Source: Candidatus Woesearchaeota archaeon
GTDB lineage: Archaea > Nanobdellota > Nanobdellia > Woesearchaeales > JASKKU01
Direction: 5' to 3'
NCBI GenBank assembly: GCA_030154045.1
Contig: JASKKU010000004.1
Coordinates: forward strand, 1 to 42,974
Length of the DNA stretch: 42,974 nucleotides
Position 1 is the stretch's first letter, and each line of letters opens with the position of its first letter. Made by a program: the position numbers and the translations under genes. Under the pieces are notes generated by a model that was not told where the DNA came from, ran no database searches, and worked only from the letters and a program-made list of their open reading frames with translations. Of this stretch, positions 15,897-24,819 are shown in pieces.

Positions 15897-17246
15897 ATGG
15901 TTTTGGATAAGCTTGGAGAATCTTTACGTAATGCCGTATCTAAGATAAAGAATGCCATCTTTGTTGATGAAAAACTTCTGAACACGATTATCAAAGAACT
16001 GCAGAGAGCCTTAATCCAAGCAGATGTTAATGTTAAGCTTGTTTTTGATTTATCTAATAATATAAAAAAGAGGTTTAAGGAAGAGAAGCCTATTCCTGGA
16101 TTGTCCCAAAAAGATTTGGTTATAAAAATTCTTTATGAAGAATTAGCTAACCTTTTAGGCGGAGAATTAAAACCTATCGAAGTTATCCAAAAACCATTTA
16201 AGATTTTTCTTGTTGGCTTGTTTGGTTCAGGTAAAACAACTACTGCTGGAAAGTTGGCAAACTACTTTGCAAAAAGAGGTTACAAAATTGCATTAGTACA
16301 GACAGATACGTGGAGGCCTGCAGCTTACGAGCAATTAAAACAGCTTGGTGAAAGGATAAAAGTCCCAGTTTTTGGCGACCCCACCGAGAAAGACCCGCTA
16401 AAAATCTATAAGAAATTTGAGAAAGAACTTAATGATTTTGATATAGTTATCATAGATACTGCTGGCAGAGACGCTTTGAGTGATGATTTGATTGAGGAAT
16501 TGAACACTTTATACAATTATGTTAAACCGCAGGAGGTTCTTTTGGTACTAAGCTCAGACATAGGCCAAACTGCTGAAAAACAAGCTACCAAATTCCATGA
16601 GGCGGCTCATATTACTGGCGTAATTATTACAAAGCTTGACGGTACTGCTAAAGGAGGCGGAGCTCTTACAGCTTGTTCTATAACAAATGCAAAGGTTAAG
16701 TTTATTGGTACCGGAGAAAAGATAAATGATTTTGAGCCGTTTGATCCTAAAGGTTTCGTTGGCCGATTACTTGGTTTAGGTGATCTTAATGCTTTGCTTG
16801 AGAAAGCCAAAGAAGCAATTGATGAAGAAGAAGCAAAAGACCTTGGCGAGAAATTTTTGAAAGGAGAATTTAATCTAATTGATTTGTATAAACAGATAGA
16901 GTCTGTTAAAAAGATGGGTCCTTTAACAAAGGTATTGAGTTTAGTTCCTGGATTTGGTTCTTTGAATGTTCCAAAAGAAATGCTGGAAATGCAGGATGCT
17001 AAGTTGGACAAGTGGAGACACATTTTTAATTCAATGACAAAAGAAGAGTTGGAGGATCCTAGTATAATTGACCTGTCAAGAATGGAACGAATTGCAAAAG
17101 GTGCAGGTGTTCCTGTTTCTGAAGTTAGGGACATATTGAAGTATTACAAACAGTCTAAAAAGGTTATCAAGTTATTCAAAGGTAAGAATCCTAAACAGCT
17201 TGAGAAGATGGCTAAAAAGTTAGGTGTAGGAAACCTTAACCTTTGA
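15897..17246 (+). CDS. srp54: Signal recognition particle protein SRP54
   Basis: The 449-residue SRP GTPase that binds signal sequences and 7S RNA and docks with FtsY at the membrane. N domain at 1-95, P-loop GLFGSGKT at 107-114, then DTWRPAAYEQLKQLG, DTAGRD and TKLDGTAKGGGAL of the G domain. The Met-rich M domain follows (KMGPLTKVLSLVPGFG, then DPSIIDLSRMERIAKGAGV, the RNA-binding helices). Length and order are normal. No FtsY or 7S RNA gene was seen here. Confidence 0.97.
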   Translation: MVLDKLGESLRNAVSKIKNAIFVDEKLLNTIIKELQRALIQADVNVKLVFDLSNNIKKRFKEEKPIPGLSQKDLVIKILYEELANLLGGELKPIEVIQKPFKIFLVGLFGSGKTTTAGKLANYFAKRGYKIALVQTDTWRPAAYEQLKQLGERIKVPVFGDPTEKDPLKIYKKFEKELNDFDIVIIDTAGRDALSDDLIEELNTLYNYVKPQEVLLVLSSDIGQTAEKQATKFHEAAHITGVIITKLDGTAKGGGALTACSITNAKVKFIGTGEKINDFEPFDPKGFVGRLLGLGDLNALLEKAKEAIDEEEAKDLGEKFLKGEFNLIDLYKQIESVKKMGPLTKVLSLVPGFGSLNVPKEMLEMQDAKLDKWRHIFNSMTKEELEDPSIIDLSRMERIAKGAGVPVSEVRDILKYYKQSKKVIKLFKGKNPKQLEKMAKKLGVGNLNL

Positions 17247-17249
17247 GCC

Positions 17250-17281
17250 ATTGGACATCTTCTGGCATTTGGTTTTTAAAA
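17250..17281 (+). promoter_or_regulatory. Upstream element and TATA box, shared with 2311
   Basis: ATTGGACAT (17250-17258) begins exactly 53 bases before the ATG at 17303, and TTTTTAAAA (17273-17281) begins 30 bases before it. The arrangement copies that at 2311-2340. The element starts 4 bases after the SRP54 stop codon. Confidence 0.4.
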
Positions 17282-17302
17282 GTTCTAAACTTAACTATTC
17301 TT

Positions 17303-18025
17303 ATGATTGAAAAAACCTTTGTTTTTTTAAAAGGTATTTCTTATAAAACTGAGCGAAAGCTATGGTCAAAAGGTATTCTTTCTTGGCAACAGTTTATTAA
17401 CTCTGATATCAAACTTAAACATAAAGAAGAATACGATTTACAGCTTAGACAAGCGTTAAAGAATCTACATTTAGAAAATTCACGATACTTTGCAAATCTC
17501 CTTCGTTTAAAAGATAACTGGCGCTTGTATGATTACTTTAAGCAAGACTCTATTTTTCTCGACATTGAAGTTGTTGGCCGAAAGATAGTTCTAATTGGCA
17601 TTTATGATAACTTTGATTACTACCCTTTTGTTTTGGGATATAATTTTGATTTAGCTTTGATAAGGTCTATGTTATCAAAGGCAAAATTGTTAGTTACTTT
17701 TAACGGAGCATCTTTTGATATTCCAAGATTATCCCAAGTCTTATCATTAAATCTTAAAGAACTGCCGATTTTTGACATAAGGTTTACACTGCTATCTTTT
17801 GGTCTAAAAGGAACTTTAAAAGAAATTGAAGAGAAATTAAACATCTCACGAAATAAAAATGTTAAATCAGTGGATGTTCATTATTTATGGAACAACTTTA
17901 TCTATAATAAAGATAAAGAAGCTTTAAAAAGACTAATCTCTTATAATTTCGAGGACACCTATAATCTAAAACTTCTTGCTGAGAAAACCTACACCTTATT
18001 GGAAGATAAAACTCTTAATTCTTAA
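17303..18025 (+). CDS. RNase H-like / DnaQ-like exonuclease domain protein (YprB type)
   Basis: A 240-residue protein. A helical N-terminus (FLKGISYKTERKLWSKGI) precedes an RNase H-like nuclease fold: SIFLDIEVVGRKIVLIGIYD supplies the DxE pair, LVTFNGASFDIPRL the second acidic position and LISYNFEDTYNLKLL the last. This matches the YprB/RNase_H_2 family of putative 3'-5' exonucleases. An in-frame ATG 20 codons earlier exists, but it overlaps the SRP54 end and lies upstream of the TATA box, so 17303 is preferred. Substrate unknown. Confidence 0.82.
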   Translation: MIEKTFVFLKGISYKTERKLWSKGILSWQQFINSDIKLKHKEEYDLQLRQALKNLHLENSRYFANLLRLKDNWRLYDYFKQDSIFLDIEVVGRKIVLIGIYDNFDYYPFVLGYNFDLALIRSMLSKAKLLVTFNGASFDIPRLSQVLSLNLKELPIFDIRFTLLSFGLKGTLKEIEEKLNISRNKNVKSVDVHYLWNNFIYNKDKEALKRLISYNFEDTYNLKLLAEKTYTLLEDKTLNS

Positions 18026-18035
18026 TTAACGAAAG

Positions 18036-18044
18036 CTTTAAATA
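18036..18044 (+). promoter_or_regulatory. TATA box of the DUF2178-HTH-stalk operon
   Basis: CTTTAAATA, centred about 61 bases before the start codon at 18101. Transcription would be expected near 18066-18070, immediately before or within the palindrome at 18071-18090. Confidence 0.45.
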
Positions 18045-18070
18045 AGTTAAAGTTAAATAATTCTAACAAA

Positions 18071-18090
18071 ATGTTAAATATTTTTAACAT
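18071..18090. promoter_or_regulatory. Operator-like palindrome
   Basis: ATGTTAA and TTAACAT are perfect inverted 7-base arms separated by 6 AT bases. The site is about 31 bases downstream of the TATA box, where transcription should begin, and 10 bases before the GGTGA ribosome binding site (18092-18096). The second gene of the operon encodes an HTH regulator, so autorepression from this site is a natural guess. AT-rich sequence makes chance palindromes fairly common. Confidence 0.45.
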
Positions 18091-18100
18091 AGGTGAGATT

Positions 18101-18469
18101 ATGACAAGGAATCAATTTGTTATTCTTAATATGATTATTTCAGGTTCTTTGGGTGCGGTCGTTGGTTATGCAGTATCTTCAGGAAACTTTTTGCTATCCT
18201 TTATTGCAGTTGTTGTTGCATTGTTTTTAGTTGTTTACTTAAGAAAAAAAACTAATTTAATTATCTTTGATGAAAGGGTTTTTAGAGTTTCTGAAAAGGC
18301 CTCTCGGAAAACTTTAAACTTGTTTTTGGTTATTAGTTCGATTGTTGGACTTCTCTTAATAACCAAGGACAAAAACAATGTTATTGGTTATACTCTTCTG
18401 TATTCGGTTTGTTTTTTGTTGATTCTTTATTTGATTTTATACGCTTTCTATAACACCAGGAAATTATGA
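18101..18469 (+). CDS. DUF2178-like membrane protein
   Basis: A 122-residue integral membrane protein with four hydrophobic segments (about residues 7-24, 28-44, 72-89 and 94-114) and a short cytoplasmic loop ([20 protein letters not shown]). Such proteins are widely paired with a small HTH regulator in archaea and bacteria, as here, which suggests that the membrane protein controls or reports to the regulator; the mechanism is unknown. ATG 18101 follows AGGTGAG. An in-frame ATG at 18071 lies inside the palindrome and is rejected. It overlaps the HTH gene by 4 bases. Confidence 0.78.
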   Translation: MTRNQFVILNMIISGSLGAVVGYAVSSGNFLLSFIAVVVALFLVVYLRKKTNLIIFDERVFRVSEKASRKTLNLFLVISSIVGLLLITKDKNNVIGYTLLYSVCFLLILYLILYAFYNTRKL

Positions 18470-18756
18470 AAACCAGAATAAAAGAATACAGGGCGAAGTA
18501 TGATTTAACTCAGGAGGATTTGGCTAAAATCGTAGGGGTTAGAAGAGAAACTATTGTTTTTCTAGAGAAGGGCCGCTATAATCCATCTCTTATGTTAGCA
18601 TACAAAATTGCTAAGGCATTAAATGCAAGAATTGAGGATTTGTTCATGTTTGAAGATGAGTTACAAAATGCTGTCGGAGATAGTAAAAAATATAAACCTA
18701 CATACTCAGATAATAACAAAAAAAACGCTGGGCTAAATGAATTTTTCAAGTATTAA
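18466..18756 (+). CDS. HTH transcriptional regulator, XRE family
   Basis: A 96-residue DNA-binding protein. Residues 3-61 form a compact Cro/CI-type helix-turn-helix ([17 protein letters not shown], then [20 protein letters not shown] and IEDLF), very close to the short regulators usually paired with DUF2178. A polar tail of about 35 residues follows, longer than in the minimal family members; its last codons overlap the start of the giant surface gene by 20 bases. It probably binds as a dimer to an inverted repeat; the palindrome at 18071 is the nearest candidate. Confidence 0.92.
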   Translation: MKTRIKEYRAKYDLTQEDLAKIVGVRRETIVFLEKGRYNPSLMLAYKIAKALNARIEDLFMFEDELQNAVGDSKKYKPTYSDNNKKNAGLNEFFKY

Positions 18757-21700
18757 AGAGAGGATAGAGTATCTCAATAGAAAGATTGAAGAGTGCGAAG
18801 AACAAAAATCTAAAATTGACGCCTTAGCAAACAAGTTCTTATCAGAGCAGATTAAGAAAAAAGATTTTTCTTATGAAACTTATGAAAAAGAGCTCAAAAA
18901 GTTGCTTAAGGGTAAAACAAGAGCCGAATGGTTTGCATATCTAAATTCTAAAATCAAAGCTTATAAATCAGAGCTCAATAAATTAAAACAGGAGCAAAGA
19001 AAACTCTTGAGAAAAAGAACTGTGCTTGTTGTTTCCGTAAATTTATTGGTTTTTGCCTTTGTCATTCCTTTTTTATTGACCAATTATTCAAACTTTAACT
19101 TAACAGGCTTCCTAGTAGCAGAGCCTGCTCTTGTTGGTCAAAATTCGAGTACTAATCTTACTAACATATCGCCCCAGATAGAGGCTACAATTAATCAAAC
19201 ACAGCCAGCAAATGAATCTTTAGCTGAGGAACCTCAAACCAAAACAAAGGAAAGTCCTAAACCTATAACAAGCTCTTCCACTAGCGGGAGTAAATCTTCC
19301 TCTAGCTCAGAAATAACATCTATCTTGCAAGAAAGCAATGAAACTCAGACGAACCAAACTCAGACTAATGAAACAATCGCTGAACCAGCAAACAAATCAA
19401 TCAATTTAGAGAACAATTCTGCTGTTAATAACGAAAGCTTTCTTAATCAAAGTAATCAAACTCAATCGGTTATAAACATCACTAATCAAAGTTATGAAAA
19501 TATTTCCGATTTAACAAACATAAGTTCAAACGAATCCTTTAATCAATCAGAAATTATAGAAAATCAATCCGTGCTTGAAAACTTGAGCGAAACCGCAAAT
19601 AAGACCGCAAACCAAACAATAAACCTCACAAATCAAACAAATTTAACAAACGAAAGTTTAGAGAATGCAACTATTGAAAACCTGACAAACGCAAGCCTAG
19701 AAAACATCTCTTTGATAAATATAACAAATGAAACCATAATCCAAAATCAAACCAATATGACGAATCTTTCTAATGTTTCATTAATCGAGAATATAACTAA
19801 TATAACAAAAGGATCTATTATAAATCAATCGGTATTAAATGAGACAAATGTAAGCAAGTTAATAAATGAAACCTTGGGAAACGAAACTCAAATAAATAAA
19901 ACTGAGGTTAATGAAAGCAATACAACTTCAACAATAATTAACCAGACCTTATCATTTTTCTTTGAGAATCTAACTGTTGCAGTAAACTCTACAAAGGCAA
20001 TAAACTTAGAAGAGTATTTTAATTCCTCCAACTTAACTTATATTTTAATTAATTTTGATTCTATGAATGCTCAAATAATAGACGATGTTTTAGTAATCTC
20101 TCCAAAAACCGTCGGTTCTTTCAGGTTAAAAATAATTGCAAGTGCTGAGAATTACACCTTAGAATCTAATGTGTTTTATGTTGAATCTTTATTACCTAAC
20201 GAAACCAATCAATCCACTTTAAAAAATATAACTAACGAAACTTCTCAAGAGATTGGCAATATTAAAAATTTAACTTTGATAAAACCTCTGCCAGAAATTA
20301 CTTTGGTGTATCCTCAAAACGTAATCTTAAATTTGAGTCAGTATTTTAAGTCCTCTTCTGACATAATTTTTACCTTCATTTATGATACTTCAAAACTTAA
20401 TGTCAAAGAAAAACTTGGTGTAATAAACATCTCTTCAAAACTTAATGACAATTTTAACCTAACAATAAAAATTTGGGCATCTGATAATAATAACACCTTA
20501 CAGAACAACCTTAGTATTACTGTATTACAGAACCTTTCTTTATTAAATCAAATAATGAACCTTACAAATCAAAGCACTAATTTAACGAACGCAAGTTTAG
20601 AAAACCTAAGTGAGATAAACCTTAGTAAAGTTAATGAACCACCAAGACTGCTTTATAATCTAACCAATCTAACAGTTTCAAACACAACCTTAAAGATTAA
20701 ACTATCTAATCTATTTTATGACCCAGACTCTGACGAACTTTCGTTCCTTGCTATCTCTGATTATCCTCTAGTTTCTTTTATTGATTCAGACTATCTTTAT
20801 CTTTATGCAGAGCATAGCTTTAATGGCAGCAGAGAATTAAAACTCTTGGCTTCTGACGGAATAAATGTAACTATTGTGAGCTTTTTTGTTAATTATTCAG
20901 AGACATTTAACGTTTCCTTACCGGAGAATCTAACTAATGATATAAACCATTCAATTAATGTTTCCAATCAGACTTTATTAAACCTAACTTCAAAAGAACA
21001 ACAAGAAAGCTTGAAGTATTTCATAAACATTAACGGCCCTACTCGTTGGGTTAAGAGAGTAAGAGTTCAAAACTCTGAAGATGCTTGGACTTATAAGGTT
21101 GTTTCAGTTTTGATTCCAAGCGATGCAAAGAACATAACTGTGCTCTTTAACTCTCAGTTGTTGAAGTTTATTGATGAATTAGAGATGCCGAAAGTAAAGG
21201 TCTTATCGAGTGCTAATGATTTAACTACCTATATGCAACAAACTAATAACACTCAAGAAGAAAACCTTTCAAATAATTCAATTAATGAATCTTTGATTAA
21301 CTCAAGCACTTTACAAAATTCGTCTTCAAATTTAACCATTATTAATGGAACTAATTCAAGCGAAACAAACTCTTTAGAGAATAATAGTAATAATACATTA
21401 AACAATACATTACAAGAATCTGAAGACAATCTCTTATCAAATGTTGTGCAAACAATAACAGGATTCTTTGGTTTTGGTATCAATGAACAAATAAATGCAA
21501 CGAATGAAACTAATCTTGCCTCTACAAACAATGAAAGTAATGCTGTTTTGGGTTCAACCAATAATTTAGTTAACACCACTTCATTAAATGATTCGCAGAC
21601 CCAAATAGATGAAACTTTTTCAAAAGAAGCAGTTTATTCTTTGAAGGATTCAGAATTGGGTAAAGCCGTCTTAATCAAAGATTATTTTGATCCTAATAGC

Positions 21701-23080
21701 ATTAAAGAATATGAGATTCAATACTTTACTTTAGGAGTTCATCTTGAAAAAGTATTAGATTATAGAACCAACCTTACGCATTACCAAAAGTTTAAGTTGA
21801 CAAATTTGGATAATGCAACTTACCAAAATATTAGATTAACCTTTATTGAACAGCCTCTGGATCAGCTTACGGTACTCTCCAATTCTGAAATAAATTATAG
21901 TTATGTTGAATTAAGCAATGAAACAAAGATACTTGTTTTAGTAAAAGAACTCAAACCCTACGAGACAATTGACTTATCAATCTATGCAATGTTTGATACC
22001 TTCTCATATAAACTGTATTCCATAATAAACAATACTTGGAGGTTTGACCTTTCTACAGAGTTCAACGACACTTTCGAGCTTAATTTGTTGAATGGCTCTT
22101 TAACTTTGGATGATATTGTTTGTTTAGATACAAATGAATCCGTATTAAATTCAGGCCTAACTCAGTCAGTCACTACAACAGAAACAGATAATAGCATTAT
22201 TTCAGAACAGAACTCTTTGACAAATTCAACAATTTTGCAACAAGAAAATCAAACCGAAAACATCACACTAAATACTGCTAGTGCCTTTAATAATTCTCTT
22301 GAAAACACTTCATTAAATCAAACAACAAATCAAACAACTGTAAATACCAGCTTAAATACCTTTGATAATGAAACTAACATAAACGAAACAATGCAAAACC
22401 AAGAGGTTAAATCTAATTTAGATTCCTCTGGGAATTATGTTAAGTTTGACACAACTGTCTGCAAGAACTTTGCAGTATATTTATCAGGAGATGATATTAA
22501 GAATGCAGAGGTACAAGTTAGTTTCTTAAATTCAACAAAAGAGATACATTCAGTTGAATCTAAGACATTGTTCCCACAGATTTCATCAATAACCGGATTC
22601 TGTAATAATTGTGGAGAAGACAAATTGTTTAATGTTTCAGTAGGCTGTGTCAAAACAAATACTGCTGAAGGTGGTTGGGATTTTGCTCTTCAAATGGACT
22701 TTAATTTCTCAAGTAACAGACTTTTAGCTTATGAAGCTACCCTCTGCGTTGACACGATTTACTCAACTGATGCGCAGGATGTTTATGCAGTTTTCCTACC
22801 AACAAACTCAACAAACCTTACTGAATATGAGATCTATGCCTTAAACAACATCAAGTCCTTAGACGTGTTTTTAATGAACAAGCCATACTTAACTTTACAT
22901 ATCAATTCTAGCATAAATGAGTTTAGTAATCAGACCGTTTTCTGCGGTACAGGTTATAATATCCCTCTATCTAAAAACTTCAGGATTTTACTTTTGGGTC
23001 AAGATATGCAATATTCTGCTAGGCCATTCGCTTGCTTTATGACTAATTCAAAGAATACTTATTTGAAAATCAAATACTAA
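18737..23080 (+). CDS. Giant sequon-saturated surface protein
   Basis: A 1447-residue protein. Residues 1-94 form a charged coiled coil, about 95-115 a single membrane helix, and the rest should be outside, because the helix is preceded by a basic cluster (RKLLRKR). By eye I count 54 NxS/T sequons in the roughly 300 residues after the helix. Three Ig/cadherin-like units appear near 404-485, 517-598 and 633-722; the last has DPDSDELSF and ASDG. More Asn/Ser/Thr-rich linkers and an ordered C-terminal domain with several cysteines follow. No catalytic site is seen. A heavily glycosylated cell-surface stalk or adhesin is the best reading. It overlaps the HTH gene by 20 bases. Confidence 0.85.
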   Translation: MNFSSIKERIEYLNRKIEECEEQKSKIDALANKFLSEQIKKKDFSYETYEKELKKLLKGKTRAEWFAYLNSKIKAYKSELNKLKQEQRKLLRKRTVLVVSVNLLVFAFVIPFLLTNYSNFNLTGFLVAEPALVGQNSSTNLTNISPQIEATINQTQPANESLAEEPQTKTKESPKPITSSSTSGSKSSSSSEITSILQESNETQTNQTQTNETIAEPANKSINLENNSAVNNESFLNQSNQTQSVINITNQSYENISDLTNISSNESFNQSEIIENQSVLENLSETANKTANQTINLTNQTNLTNESLENATIENLTNASLENISLINITNETIIQNQTNMTNLSNVSLIENITNITKGSIINQSVLNETNVSKLINETLGNETQINKTEVNESNTTSTIINQTLSFFFENLTVAVNSTKAINLEEYFNSSNLTYILINFDSMNAQIIDDVLVISPKTVGSFRLKIIASAENYTLESNVFYVESLLPNETNQSTLKNITNETSQEIGNIKNLTLIKPLPEITLVYPQNVILNLSQYFKSSSDIIFTFIYDTSKLNVKEKLGVINISSKLNDNFNLTIKIWASDNNNTLQNNLSITVLQNLSLLNQIMNLTNQSTNLTNASLENLSEINLSKVNEPPRLLYNLTNLTVSNTTLKIKLSNLFYDPDSDELSFLAISDYPLVSFIDSDYLYLYAEHSFNGSRELKLLASDGINVTIVSFFVNYSETFNVSLPENLTNDINHSINVSNQTLLNLTSKEQQESLKYFININGPTRWVKRVRVQNSEDAWTYKVVSVLIPSDAKNITVLFNSQLLKFIDELEMPKVKVLSSANDLTTYMQQTNNTQEENLSNNSINESLINSSTLQNSSSNLTIINGTNSSETNSLENNSNNTLNNTLQESEDNLLSNVVQTITGFFGFGINEQINATNETNLASTNNESNAVLGSTNNLVNTTSLNDSQTQIDETFSKEAVYSLKDSELGKAVLIKDYFDPNSIKEYEIQYFTLGVHLEKVLDYRTNLTHYQKFKLTNLDNATYQNIRLTFIEQPLDQLTVLSNSEINYSYVELSNETKILVLVKELKPYETIDLSIYAMFDTFSYKLYSIINNTWRFDLSTEFNDTFELNLLNGSLTLDDIVCLDTNESVLNSGLTQSVTTTETDNSIISEQNSLTNSTILQQENQTENITLNTASAFNNSLENTSLNQTTNQTTVNTSLNTFDNETNINETMQNQEVKSNLDSSGNYVKFDTTVCKNFAVYLSGDDIKNAEVQVSFLNSTKEIHSVESKTLFPQISSITGFCNNCGEDKLFNVSVGCVKTNTAEGGWDFALQMDFNFSSNRLLAYEATLCVDTIYSTDAQDVYAVFLPTNSTNLTEYEIYALNNIKSLDVFLMNKPYLTLHINSSINEFSNQTVFCGTGYNIPLSKNFRILLLGQDMQYSARPFACFMTNSKNTYLKIKY

Positions 23081-23157
23081 AATACAGATTCTTTTACTTC
23101 TTTTATTTTAAACTTTTGTAGATAATATTTAAAAACTAGGTAAAAACACCTATTGTT

Positions 23158-24300
23158 ATGAAAGCAGTTGTTCATTACTCAGAGATCTCTTTGAAAGGAA
23201 AAAACAAACAATACTTTGTAGATCGTTTAATTACAAATATCAAAGAAAAACTTCCTTTTCTTGAACACATACATAAGAAAGAAAACAGGCTGTTCCTTTC
23301 TTTTTCCGATGATAAAAAAGAGATTGTCCAAAAAACCTTGGGAAAAATATTTGGGATCTCTTGGTTTGCATTTCTTACTGAAGTAACAAATTATGAGGAG
23401 TTAAAAAAGCGCATTTTATCTGAGTTAAGTAAAAGCAGAGAGTTTGAAAAAGCAACCTCTTTCAGAGTTTTAACTCGAAGAAGTTATAAACAGTTTGAGA
23501 AGAATTCTTTAGAAATCAGTTCTGAGATAGCTTACGAAATAAAAAACAAATTTAATAAGAAAATTGACTTAAAAAATGCCGACTTTACAATCTATGTATG
23601 GGTGTTGAAAGATTTGTTCTATTTCTTTTTTGAGAAACATAGAGGCTTAGATGGCCTGCCTGTTGGAAGCGTTGGCAAGGTACTATGCCTTTTTTCAGGA
23701 GGGATTGATTCGCCTGTAGCTGCCTACCTGTTGATGAAAAGAGGCTGTAGAGTTGATTTCTTGCATTTTTATGCAATTGATGACTTAGATTATGTTAAAA
23801 ACTCAAAGATTTTTGAGCAGATAAAACTACTCAATCACTATCAGAAACATTCAAAACTATATCTTGTTCCATATAAGTTTTTCAATCAAAGGTCTTTGCT
23901 TGTTCCAGAGAGGTATGATATGGTTCTCTTTAGGAGATTCATTTTGAAGTTTGGTGAAAAATTGGCAGAAAAAGAAGGATATGGTGCTTTAGTTACAGGA
24001 GACAACTTGGGCCAGGTGGCAAGCCAAACCCTTGAAAATCTTAACAGTGCTGTAAGAGGGTTAAATATTTTATTATTCCAGCCATTGATTGGTTTTAATA
24101 AACAGGAAATTATTGGATTATCAAAGCAGATAGGCTTGTTTGAAGCAAGCATTAAAGAGTACAAAGACTGTTGTTCAATCATATCAAAGAAACCTGCAAC
24201 TAAGACAACACCAAAACTTATCTCGAGCTTTGCAGAAAAGATTAATTTGGATGAAGTAATTCAACAAAGCTTTGACAATATTCAAGTTTTTAAGTTTTGA
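23158..24300 (+). CDS. thiI: tRNA 4-thiouridine synthase ThiI
   Basis: A 380-residue enzyme that adenylates U8 of tRNA and inserts sulfur. The N-terminal ferredoxin-like and THUMP region (residues 1-165) is followed by the PP-loop SGGIDSPVA at 180-188. Conserved TGDNLGQVASQT and a CC pair (YKDCCSII) are present in the C-terminal part. There is no rhodanese domain, as is usual for archaeal ThiI. The ATG lies about 28 bases after a TATA-like ATATTTAAAAA (23125-23135); TAGGT and ACCTA (23137-23141, 23148-23152) form a small inverted repeat between them. Confidence 0.95.
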   Translation: MKAVVHYSEISLKGKNKQYFVDRLITNIKEKLPFLEHIHKKENRLFLSFSDDKKEIVQKTLGKIFGISWFAFLTEVTNYEELKKRILSELSKSREFEKATSFRVLTRRSYKQFEKNSLEISSEIAYEIKNKFNKKIDLKNADFTIYVWVLKDLFYFFFEKHRGLDGLPVGSVGKVLCLFSGGIDSPVAAYLLMKRGCRVDFLHFYAIDDLDYVKNSKIFEQIKLLNHYQKHSKLYLVPYKFFNQRSLLVPERYDMVLFRRFILKFGEKLAEKEGYGALVTGDNLGQVASQTLENLNSAVRGLNILLFQPLIGFNKQEIIGLSKQIGLFEASIKEYKDCCSIISKKPATKTTPKLISSFAEKINLDEVIQQSFDNIQVFKF

Positions 24301-24375
24301 ACTAATTTGGCCTTAAAATTTAATCGGAAAATTTTAAAATAATCTCTCTTTGCTTATCTTTATCAAATTATTTTA

Positions 24376-24384
24376 TTATATAAA
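24376..24384 (+). promoter_or_regulatory. Promoter TATA box for the tRNA-Arg/tRNA-Pro pair
   Basis: TTATATAAA ends 16 bases before tRNA-Arg and is centred about 21 bases from it. The 15-base gap between the two tRNAs holds no second TATA box, so they are probably cotranscribed. Confidence 0.5.
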
Positions 24385-24400
24385 AAAGAATAGCTGATAT

Positions 24401-24475
24401 CCCTCCGTAGCCTAGCTTGGATAAGGCGACAGCCTCCTAAGCTGTAGATCGGGGGTTCGAATCCCCCCGGAGGGG
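24401..24475 (+). tRNA. tRNA-Arg (anticodon CCT)
   Basis: A 75-base tRNA. Acceptor strands CCCTCCG (24401-24407) and CGGAGGG (24468-24474) pair fully, discriminator G. Anticodon stem ACAGC/GCTGT with loop CTCCTAA places CCT at 24436-24438, reading AGG. T arm GGGGG-TTCGAAT-CCCCC is perfect. CCA is not encoded and there is no intron. Confidence 0.96.
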
Positions 24476-24490
24476 CTAACTTAAAAAGTA

Positions 24491-24563
24491 GGGGTTGTAG
24501 GGTAGCTTGGTATCCCCCTACCTTGGGGTGGTAGTAACCTGGGTTCAAATCCCAGCAACCCCA
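24491..24563 (+). tRNA. tRNA-Pro (anticodon GGG)
   Basis: A 73-base tRNA. Acceptor strands GGGGTTG (24491-24497) and CAACCCC (24556-24562), discriminator A. Anticodon stem CTACC/GGTAG with loop TTGGGGT places GGG at 24525-24527. T arm CTGGG-TTCAAAT-CCCAG is perfect. The D stem is weaker, with one G-T pair. CCA is not encoded. Confidence 0.95.
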
Positions 24564-24615
24564 CTTGCGATAAAATCTGAAAAGTCTTTTATTTTGATTT
24601 TTAAGAAACAAAAGG

Positions 24616-24623
24616 TTTATAAA
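24616..24623 (+). promoter_or_regulatory. TATA box upstream of a structured region
   Basis: TTTATAAA preceded by purines (AAAAGG) as in a B-recognition element. No tRNA or CDS starts at the expected distance (near 24646), so it may drive a small RNA or a long leader for the L3 operon. Confidence 0.4.
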
Positions 24624-24645
24624 GGCACCTCTTATCCACAAAATC

Positions 24646-24750
24646 AAACACAAAATCAAGGTTCGCAAAGGTTATTTGCGTATCACCTGATAAGGAATCC
24701 AATGGGTGATTCCGCTATAGGTGGGATCTTTCTATTGGGTTCCACGCTTA
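24646..24750 (+). ncRNA. Candidate structured RNA or leader before L3
   Basis: The gap between tRNA-Pro and L3 (256 bases) holds several perfect hairpins. CGCAAA/TTTGCG (24664-24680) closes a 5-base loop. CACCT (24684-24688) pairs with AGGTG (24719-24723) around an inner stem GGAATC/GATTCC (24694-24699, 24708-24713), leaving a 5 x 5 internal loop. GTGGGA (24721-24726) can pair with TTCCAC (24740-24745) but shares bases with the second hairpin, so the two compete. I do not recognise SRP RNA, RNase P RNA or box C/D or H/ACA signatures. It could be an independent small RNA or a regulatory leader. Ends are estimates. Confidence 0.3.
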
Positions 24751-24757
24751 ACAAACT

Positions 24758-24777
24758 TTAGCAAAACTTAGCAAAAC
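24758..24777. repeat. Tandem 10-base repeat
   Basis: TTAGCAAAAC occurs twice without gap (24758-24767 and 24768-24777), directly upstream of the palindrome before L3. It may be part of a regulator or TBP/TFB-assisting site, or simple slippage. Confidence 0.6.
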
Positions 24778-24798
24778 AAAACTTTTGTTTGTTTTAAA
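24774..24798 (+). promoter_or_regulatory. Palindrome and TATA box before the L3 operon
   Basis: AAACAAAA (24774-24781) and TTTTGTTT (24783-24790) form a perfect palindrome around one base, followed at once by TTTTAAA (24792-24798), a TATA box centred about 25 bases before the L3 ATG. Used alone it would give a leaderless mRNA and bypass the GAGGT ribosome binding site at 24810-24814. The AT-rich palindrome may be chance. Confidence 0.4.
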
Positions 24799-24819
24799 CA
24801 GGATTGAAAGAGGTTTAAA

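Noticed and set aside
16607-17134. A 175-codon open frame antisense to srp54
   Set aside because: It mirrors a strongly conserved gene; Ser/Phe/Pro-rich composition is typical of an antisense shadow.
19320-20000. Short recurring AAT/CAA/ACN motifs resembling a repeat array
   Set aside because: They are in-frame Asn-X-Thr/Ser codons of the surface protein, with irregular spacing and no spacers, so not a CRISPR array.
23137-23152. TAGGT/ACCTA inverted repeat before thiI as a strong operator
   Set aside because: Arms of 5 bases are too short to rule out chance, so it is only mentioned with the gene.
24646-24750. Structured region as SRP 7S RNA, RNase P RNA or box C/D or H/ACA RNA
   Set aside because: No conserved loops, K-turn or ACA box at the right position could be found; it is left as an unassigned candidate.
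24363-24761. Open frames on both strands across the tRNA-Arg/tRNA-Pro pair
   Set aside because: They run through two perfect cloverleaf tRNAs and have no recognisable protein features.
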